Origin: Deltaproteobacteria bacterium
GTDB taxonomy: Bacteria; Desulfobacterota; Desulfovibrionia; Desulfovibrionales; Desulfovibrionaceae
NCBI GenBank assembly: GCA_031275645.1
Contig: JAISOL010000014.1
Span: 1-46,838 of the forward strand
Length of the DNA stretch: 46,838 nt
Reading direction: 5' to 3'
Below are positions 42,861-46,838 of the stretch, piece after piece (position 1 is the stretch's first letter; every line of letters begins with the position of its first letter). The notes beneath the pieces were generated by a model. It saw only the letters and a program-made list of their open reading frames with translations. It was not told where the DNA came from and made no database searches. Both the position numbers and the translations under genes were made by a program.

Positions 42861-42864
42861 ATTT

Positions 42865-42892
42865 CCCCCGCCTCATTTGGCGGAGGTTTTTG
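42865..42892 (+). terminator. Terminator after the polyvalent protein
   Basis: CCGCC-tcattt-GGCGG(AGG) followed by TTTTTG, 5 nt past the stop codon at 42860. Standard intrinsic terminator. Confidence 0.75.
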
Positions 42893-42924
42893 CTCTTTGA
42901 CAATCGAATAGGGTGAGGAAAGGA

Positions 42925-42970
42925 ATTCCTTCCGGCTGCTCAGGCTTTGTCTTGAACAGCCGGGAGGAAT
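42925..42970 (+). repeat. 14-bp-arm hairpin upstream of the 27-aa gene
   Basis: ATTCCTTCCGGCTG (42925-42938) and CAGCCGGGAGGAAT (42957-42970) pair over 13 of 14 bases around an 18-nt loop. It lies between the preceding terminator and the small membrane-peptide gene, 49 nt before its start, and masks a ggagg sequence. Likely a leader or small-RNA structure. Confidence 0.5.
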
Positions 42971-43018
42971 GGGATAGAAGATTTGCGGGGCGAGTTCTCC
43001 GAAAGGAGGATAAACCCA

Positions 43019-43102
43019 ATGGGAAAGTTCCTTGTGAACGTCCTGGCCGCAGTCGCGGCGGGCGTCATAGTGGCCCTCATTTTGCGTTACTTTAACGTCT
43101 AA
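43019..43102 (+). CDS. 27-residue single-span membrane peptide
   Basis: ATG 43019, TAA 43102, preceded by an ideal gaaaggagg site 7 nt upstream. The peptide starts MGKFLVNVLAAVAAGVIVAL and ends in a short aromatic, basic tail (RYFNV): one membrane helix with charged ends. Such peptides occur as type I toxins, phage holin-like toxins and small membrane regulators; which applies is unknown. It has a 14-bp hairpin upstream, a terminator (43113-43149) and a perfect 10-bp dyad (43184-43209) downstream, so it is an isolated, well-signalled transcription unit inside the decayed element. Confidence 0.6.
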   Translation: MGKFLVNVLAAVAAGVIVALILRYFNV

Positions 43103-43112
43103 AAATGAGTTT

Positions 43113-43149
43113 GCCCCTGAGGAACTTGCCATTCTCTCAGGGGCGGTTT
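43113..43149 (+). terminator. Terminator after the 27-aa gene
   Basis: GCCCCTGAG ... CTCAGGGGC, 9-bp perfect stem, 14-nt loop, then GGTTTG; begins 11 nt past the stop at 43102. Confidence 0.6.
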
Positions 43150-43183
43150 GCTGAGTCTCAAAACTCGGGGAACTCGTCCCACG

Positions 43184-43209
43184 GTCAGGGGTGTTCACTC
43201 ACCCCTGAC
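43184..43209. terminator. Perfect 10-bp dyad
   Basis: GTCAGGGGTG-ttcact-CACCCCTGAC. No T run; may be a bidirectional terminator for the plus-strand small gene and the minus-strand remnant at 43255, or a protein site. Confidence 0.4.
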
Positions 43210-43254
43210 CACCTGCTCAAAACATAGCCACGCTTGCCGGAAAGGTCAAGAGGC

Positions 43255-43374
43255 TTATTTCCCTTTCAGAGCCGTGGCCCAGGAGCGGGCCTGTTGTATG
43301 GCGGCACTGTAGTCGTTCATGACGTCTCTGATGCCATCTCTGAAAGCGTAGTTCGGATTGTGGAGAGCGTACAT
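43255..43374 (-). pseudogene. Short tail of an unknown phage-type gene
   Basis: A minus-strand frame of 39 codons ends with RDVMNDYSAAIQQARSWATA and a basic LKGK tail; it reads as a helical C-terminal end. It begins inside an (AT)n tract with no ribosome site, so it appears to be the surviving 3' end of a longer gene. Family unknown. Confidence 0.35.
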
Positions 43375-43376
43375 CA

Positions 43377-43391
43377 ATATATATATATATA
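43377..43391. repeat. (AT)n microsatellite
   Basis: An uninterrupted ATATATATATATAT run at the edge of the gene tail and the AT-rich 43375-43560 stretch; a possible replication-slippage or breakpoint site. Confidence 0.7.
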
Positions 43392-43425
43392 GTAAATGGC
43401 TAAATAATGTGTTATATCAATATGT

Positions 43426-43551
43426 TGCAGTAAAATTTTCAAGAGTCGAGGTGTCTGAAATAAAGCTTGTTATTTCACGCGGTTAATATGGAATTTCTAT
43501 ATATTGGTCAGCACTCTCAAAAAAATTGGGTGCAGTGCGGGTGCAGTAAAA
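43426..43551. repeat. Direct repeats TGCAGTAAAA next to tRNA-Leu
   Basis: TGCAGTAAAA occurs at 43426-43435 and 43542-43551, with a further TGCAGT at 43531-43536 in a tight GGGTGCAGT pair. A 7-bp dyad GAAATAA/TTATTTC lies between (43457-43476). This AT-rich 180 nt beside the tRNA 3' end has the form of an integrase arm-site region (att side); inferred. Otherwise it holds no gene. Confidence 0.4.
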
Positions 43552-43560
43552 AGGACACAA

Positions 43561-43591
43561 AAAAGGGGTTGTGGATACCGCAACCCCTTTT
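43561..43591 (-). terminator. Terminator of tRNA-Leu
   Basis: AAAAGGGGTTG ... CAACCCCTTTT, 11-bp perfect stem with T/A runs on both sides, 9 nt past the encoded CCA. Works on the minus strand for the tRNA and could also act on the plus strand. Confidence 0.8.
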
Positions 43592-43599
43592 ATTTTACT

Positions 43600-43686
43600 T
43601 GGTGCCGGGAGCGAGACTTGAACTCGCACAGGGTTGCCCCCGGTGGATTTTGAGTCCACTGCGTCTACCAATTCCACCATCCCGGC
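43600..43686 (-). tRNA. tRNA-Leu (anticodon CAA)
   Basis: On the minus strand GCCGGGA (acceptor) ... TCCCGGC-ACCA closes a 7-bp acceptor stem with the CCA encoded. The D arm reads GGTAGACGC, the anticodon stem GTGGA/TCCAC holds loop CTCAAAA with anticodon CAA (43652-43650), the long variable arm is typical of class II leucine tRNA, and GTTCAAGTC forms the T loop. Decodes UUG. A common phage or island integration target; it borders the decayed element. Confidence 0.96.
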
Positions 43687-43699
43687 CGCGCGCCTTCCG

Positions 43700-43729
43700 G
43701 CTATACATGAAACCGCGCTTCCACGGCAA
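43700..43729 (-). promoter_or_regulatory. Candidate promoter of tRNA-Leu
   Basis: Minus strand TTGCCG (43729-43724), 18-nt spacer, TATAGC (43705-43700), 14 nt before the mature 5' end. Fair match. Confidence 0.42.
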
Positions 43730-43853
43730 GGCAACATACTATAGTTTCAGCCAGGCGGCAACAGGCCATTTTTCCCGTGAAAAACGTTTCCTGGTTTTCA
43801 GGCTTTTATTTTTTGAAATAATGCCGATAATGCTATTGGAGCGGGAGATATTC

Positions 43854-46592
43854 ATGATTTTACTGAAAGATTTGCAGACCGGCGGACAGAACCAGGATGA
43901 CACCCTGCTGGAGGCCTCCGGCTACGGCCTGTGGATAAACTGGACAGATTCGCTTAATCCCGTGCTGGAACAGACGCTTCTGGATTACGGCGGAATAAGG
44001 ATCATGAGCGCTGTGAATCAGGCCCTGTGGTTCTTTTTTTCCGTGGATTGCTTTCTGGCCCTGGCCAAGCTGGAGGTGTGGGCCAAGTATAACTCTCTGC
44101 CCACGCGCATACAGGTCTTTGAGGCCGGACTGCGCTCTTCATACGCGGGGCGGAACACGATTATCCTGGCTCCGGAACTCTGGCTGCAAGGCGTTGAGCC
44201 GCCGGTCAAATTTGATGTATACGTGCGCGGGGAGAATCTGCCGCAGGATCACACCCTTGCCGGCATAAATCTGATCCCTTCCGCTCCCGTTGAAGGCTTT
44301 TGTCCGGGAGATTGGCGGGAACTCCAGGCGGATCAGCGTTTGCCCTATAAATCCTCCCTGGGTTGGTTCGCCGTGCTCAAACCCCTGGGCAATCCCGTGG
44401 ATAAAGGGTTTCAGCTTGGCTGGCGCGATTTCTACGCCCGGCTGGATGACATTCTGCGGCGCAACAAGCTGCGTTTCATTATGGAAGAGTATTTCCTGAT
44501 GGTACCGCTGGAATCGCTGCGCCAGTTCAAACAATGGTGCCGCGATTATCTGAATCTGGTGAAACGCAGCAAGGCGGACGAGAAGGAAGGGAGCTACTGG
44601 CCCTGCGTAATGGGCATTACCGAAAAAAAGAAACTGCATTTCAATAACGATCTGCCGCGGAGCGTCAATCTGGACTGGAACCAGCTTATGCCGGATTTCC
44701 CGTATATTTCCCTGCGGGACGGAATTCTGCTCGGCAACGAGTTTCAAATCCATGAAGTACGCTTCGCCAACGAGGCGCATACGCCGGACGCCTGGTGCAA
44801 CATCAGTCTGGCGGATGAGGAGGAGGCGGGAGCGCGGCTTTTGCCCGGTCTTTCTCCGCAAAGCCTGATTTACGGCACAAACGGATATTGTTTTTATTGC
44901 GGGCAGCGCAGTCATGTGAGCCAGGCCTGTCCGAGCAGAGATCTTGAAGCGCGTGATCCGGACATCTGGAAAGCCGTCGCCTCCCTCGATCTTTCCGCCA
45001 TGAAAGAAGGCGCGGACGAGATAAACCGGATCCTCCGGGGCAATCCGGAGGAACTGGCCGGGCTGCTCAAGGCGGAGAATAGTCCGGGCGTGCTGACCAG
45101 AGCCATTTTCGCCGTAAACGGCACAGTGCAACTGCGCAGCGTATCCACGTTCTGGAAGCTGCGCGGCCGTGCCCTGCCCACGGACAAGACGGAACAGATG
45201 GCTGAAGACAACAATCCCATCTGGGGGCTGCTGCGCTCTTTCAATAACCGGGACCCGGCGGCGCTGGAGAAGGAGCTGCAGAATATGCAGGTACGCTTCC
45301 CGCACGATTACCGGGTCTTTTCCCTGCACGGATTCGCGGCCATGGAACGCGGAGATTTGCTCAAGGCGGAAGAATACTGGCGTCAGGCCCATCTGCTCGC
45401 CCTTCCGGGCAGCGCGCAGGCCTGGCACATGTTTTTGCTGGGGCGTCTGGCCGAATACCAGGGACAGTACAGCGAGGCCGTCAACAAATACCGGCAGGTG
45501 CTGGAACTGGCCCCTTCCATGCTTGAAGCCGAATATCGCATCCTGATCTGCCACGTCAAAAGCGGTTTTGTGGATAGAGCCATCCCCATGCTTGCCCCTC
45601 TTCTGGCCAAGGAGCATAACTTTTTCAATTGGCTGCTCCTCGATCCGGAATTGGAGCGCGGGTTCACCTCCATGCTTTACGCCCTGTCCGCGCATTGGCG
45701 CGAAGCGGAAAACCAGGCGCAGGAAGAACGGAAGATGCTGAACAATTTATCTTCCGAACTACATAACTGGTTTATGGAGGACAGCGAATTTCTGCGGCAG
45801 GAGAGTCGGAAGATCGCACAGATCCTGGAATTCTCCGAAATCAGGAATTTTGTGCCCTTTCAGCTGGTTATCGCCGGACGGGCAAAAGTGGAACGGGATT
45901 TCCAGACGAAAATCATGACGGAAATAAAAAACAGCAAGTCCGTTTTCGCAGAGTACATGGATCGTCTGGCCCGTATACGGGATGAGTCGGCCTGGTTCCC
46001 CTTTCCGAAACTTCTGCTTGAGTTCAACCGCAGCTACAATCTCAGCGCGGCAAATATGAACTGGATAACGCACAACAACCTGCGGGTGGCCCCGATATTC
46101 AAAAAGGCCCAGGAATTGATTCAGCAGGAGAAAGACAGAATCGCCGCCATGGAAAAGCGCCTCAATGTTCTGCGCCTTGTCCGCGACGGCACGCTGTTTT
46201 TTCTGATTATGTCCAAAAAATTCATGTGGATGGAACTGGCCGGGCTGGCCCTGATCTTTCTGGTTTTTCCGCTTACCGTCTATTACGGCGGCAAGGTAGG
46301 CCTAAGCTGGGTACATGACGTATTCGTCAGACAACAGTGGTACCTCCAGAAGGCCGCCATCATTGTTATCAGCGTGTTGTCCATCATCGTCGCCACTTCC
46401 TGGACCATTCTGCGCTTTGAAACGATGCGCGAAAAGCTGCTCAGCAAGGCCAAAAGACAGGCCGAAGTCAAAACCAGGGAACAGATCAGAATGCTGGAGC
46501 AGCAGCGTAAAAAAATCCAGGAACGCCGGCAGGTTGCCGCCAGAAGAAGAAAGGCCCAGCCGGCGTCCGCTCCGCCCCCTCCGGGGAATTAA
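43854..46592 (+). CDS. Membrane-anchored TPR protein with a CCHC zinc knuckle
   Basis: 912 residues. The N-terminal ~340 residues are a hypothetical domain (GYGLWINWTDSLNPVLEQTL; KFDVYVRGENLPQD). A retroviral-type zinc knuckle follows at 346-359: C346-FY-C-GQRS-H354-VSQA-C359, exactly C-x2-C-x4-H-x4-C. Tetratricopeptide-like helices lie near 480-560 (AAMERGDLLKAEEYWRQAHL; GQYSEAVNKYRQVLELAP). Two membrane spans lie near 792-815 and 832-855, then a basic coiled-coil tail (VKTREQIRMLEQQRKKIQER) and a Pro-rich end. The start at 43854 (gggaga site) is chosen because the longer in-frame ORF runs through the tRNA. I do not recognise a named family; a nucleic-acid-linked scaffold at the membrane is inference. 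Confidence 0.75.
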   Translation: MILLKDLQTGGQNQDDTLLEASGYGLWINWTDSLNPVLEQTLLDYGGIRIMSAVNQALWFFFSVDCFLALAKLEVWAKYNSLPTRIQVFEAGLRSSYAGRNTIILAPELWLQGVEPPVKFDVYVRGENLPQDHTLAGINLIPSAPVEGFCPGDWRELQADQRLPYKSSLGWFAVLKPLGNPVDKGFQLGWRDFYARLDDILRRNKLRFIMEEYFLMVPLESLRQFKQWCRDYLNLVKRSKADEKEGSYWPCVMGITEKKKLHFNNDLPRSVNLDWNQLMPDFPYISLRDGILLGNEFQIHEVRFANEAHTPDAWCNISLADEEEAGARLLPGLSPQSLIYGTNGYCFYCGQRSHVSQACPSRDLEARDPDIWKAVASLDLSAMKEGADEINRILRGNPEELAGLLKAENSPGVLTRAIFAVNGTVQLRSVSTFWKLRGRALPTDKTEQMAEDNNPIWGLLRSFNNRDPAALEKELQNMQVRFPHDYRVFSLHGFAAMERGDLLKAEEYWRQAHLLALPGSAQAWHMFLLGRLAEYQGQYSEAVNKYRQVLELAPSMLEAEYRILICHVKSGFVDRAIPMLAPLLAKEHNFFNWLLLDPELERGFTSMLYALSAHWREAENQAQEERKMLNNLSSELHNWFMEDSEFLRQESRKIAQILEFSEIRNFVPFQLVIAGRAKVERDFQTKIMTEIKNSKSVFAEYMDRLARIRDESAWFPFPKLLLEFNRSYNLSAANMNWITHNNLRVAPIFKKAQELIQQEKDRIAAMEKRLNVLRLVRDGTLFFLIMSKKFMWMELAGLALIFLVFPLTVYYGGKVGLSWVHDVFVRQQWYLQKAAIIVISVLSIIVATSWTILRFETMREKLLSKAKRQAEVKTREQIRMLEQQRKKIQERRQVAARRRKAQPASAPPPPGN

Positions 46593-46838
46593 AGCATTTC
46601 AACATTCAAAATATACATTTGCCGAAATGCTCCGGCGGTCGCGCAAGCGGGCGCCCGCCACGAAGGCGCGGGCGGAACCCGTTTCGCCGTCAAGCGCCGA
46701 AGTGAGCGTCTTAAAGTCAAAATGCTGTTATGATTGAACCATGTCAACAAGCATAAACCTATCCAACCCCGGTGTTCCCGAGGATTATGCTTTGCAGGGA
46801 GGAGAAGGCGGAGCCTTGGACGACGGTTGATCACTCTG
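46593..46838. other. Intergenic right end of the window
   Basis: 246 nt without a convincing gene. AGCATTTC (46593-46600) and GAAATGCT (46624-46631) form a perfect 8-bp dyad after the TPR gene stop, and GCCCGC/GCGGGC pairs lie at about 46648-46672; either could end the transcript. A 29-codon frame from 46741 has no ribosome site. Confidence 0.45.

Noticed and set aside
42897-42902. TTGACA upstream of the 27-aa gene as a promoter
   Set aside because: No acceptable -10 element 16-18 nt downstream.
43467-43853. In-frame N-terminal extension of the TPR protein
   Set aside because: It runs through the antisense of a complete tRNA-Leu gene and its terminator and adds no family-like sequence; the ATG at 43854 has a ribosome site.
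46741-46830. 29-codon plus-strand frame near the right edge
   Set aside because: No Shine-Dalgarno and no recognisable features.

Overview
The window looks like chromosome from a Desulfovibrionaceae-type deltaproteobacterium (Desulfobacterota). This is inferred from protein character and gene order: a DUF4390-NtrY-type kinase pair, ackA followed by a BioD-like/DRTGG protein, map directly upstream of rpmJ with no infA between them, and glmM-galU next to the S10 cluster. The genes are GC-rich. An autotransporter adhesin would fit a host-associated member. No rRNA is present, so the genus cannot be fixed from the window.

Layout. (1) 1-400: the 3' remnant of a phage MuF/SPP1-gp7-type head gene, minus strand. 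(2) 486-10621: housekeeping genes on the plus strand: DUF4390 protein, NtrY-like sensor kinase, folD, a small exported protein, then a tight run of ackA, BioD-like/DRTGG protein, nnr (NAD(P)HX repair), tsaE and lysC. (3) 10622-17471: an accessory stretch with a decapitated DUF5615 PIN-like toxin remnant abutting a MarR regulator and its small Cys-rich partner (minus strand), an AT-richer orphan gene (12015), and a 1477-aa autotransporter whose passenger carries thirteen GGG-centred repeats. (4) 17511-31882: the joined S10-spc-alpha ribosomal superoperon on the minus strand, rpsJ to rplQ, with secY, map and rpoA. A consensus-like promoter lies about 460 nt upstream of rpsJ, a second lies upstream of rpmJ, and a terminator-shaped attenuator sits between rpsM and rpsK. 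(5) 32436-34741: glmM and galU, minus strand. (6) 35000-37498: two tandem Hsp20 genes with a strong promoter and terminator, then an exported beta-propeller-like protein. (7) 37573-43600: a decayed integrated element between a yjbR/mmcQ gene, itself interrupted by an in-frame TGA, and a tRNA-Leu(CAA). It holds an integrase C-terminal fragment, a 1551-aa phage polyvalent protein (PBECR nuclease-like, HEVGH zincin-like and LPD38-like regions), a 27-aa membrane peptide bracketed by hairpins, and another gene tail. (8) 43854-46592: a 912-aa membrane-anchored TPR protein with a retroviral-type CCHC zinc knuckle.

How they fit together. The left block combines acetate and ATP metabolism, one-carbon metabolism, nucleotide repair, tRNA t6A modification and lysine/threonine entry. 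The centre is translation and secretion. galU and glmM feed UDP-glucose and UDP-GlcNAc precursors to the envelope. The accessory parts (phage head fragment, toxin remnant, integrase stub, polyvalent protein) are fragments with visible breakpoints, so this stretch has taken up and lost mobile DNA several times. The items most worth follow-up are the CCHC/TPR membrane protein, the bracketed 27-aa peptide, the UGA-interrupted yjbR overlapped by an integrase end, the GGG-repeat autotransporter and the attenuator inside the alpha operon.
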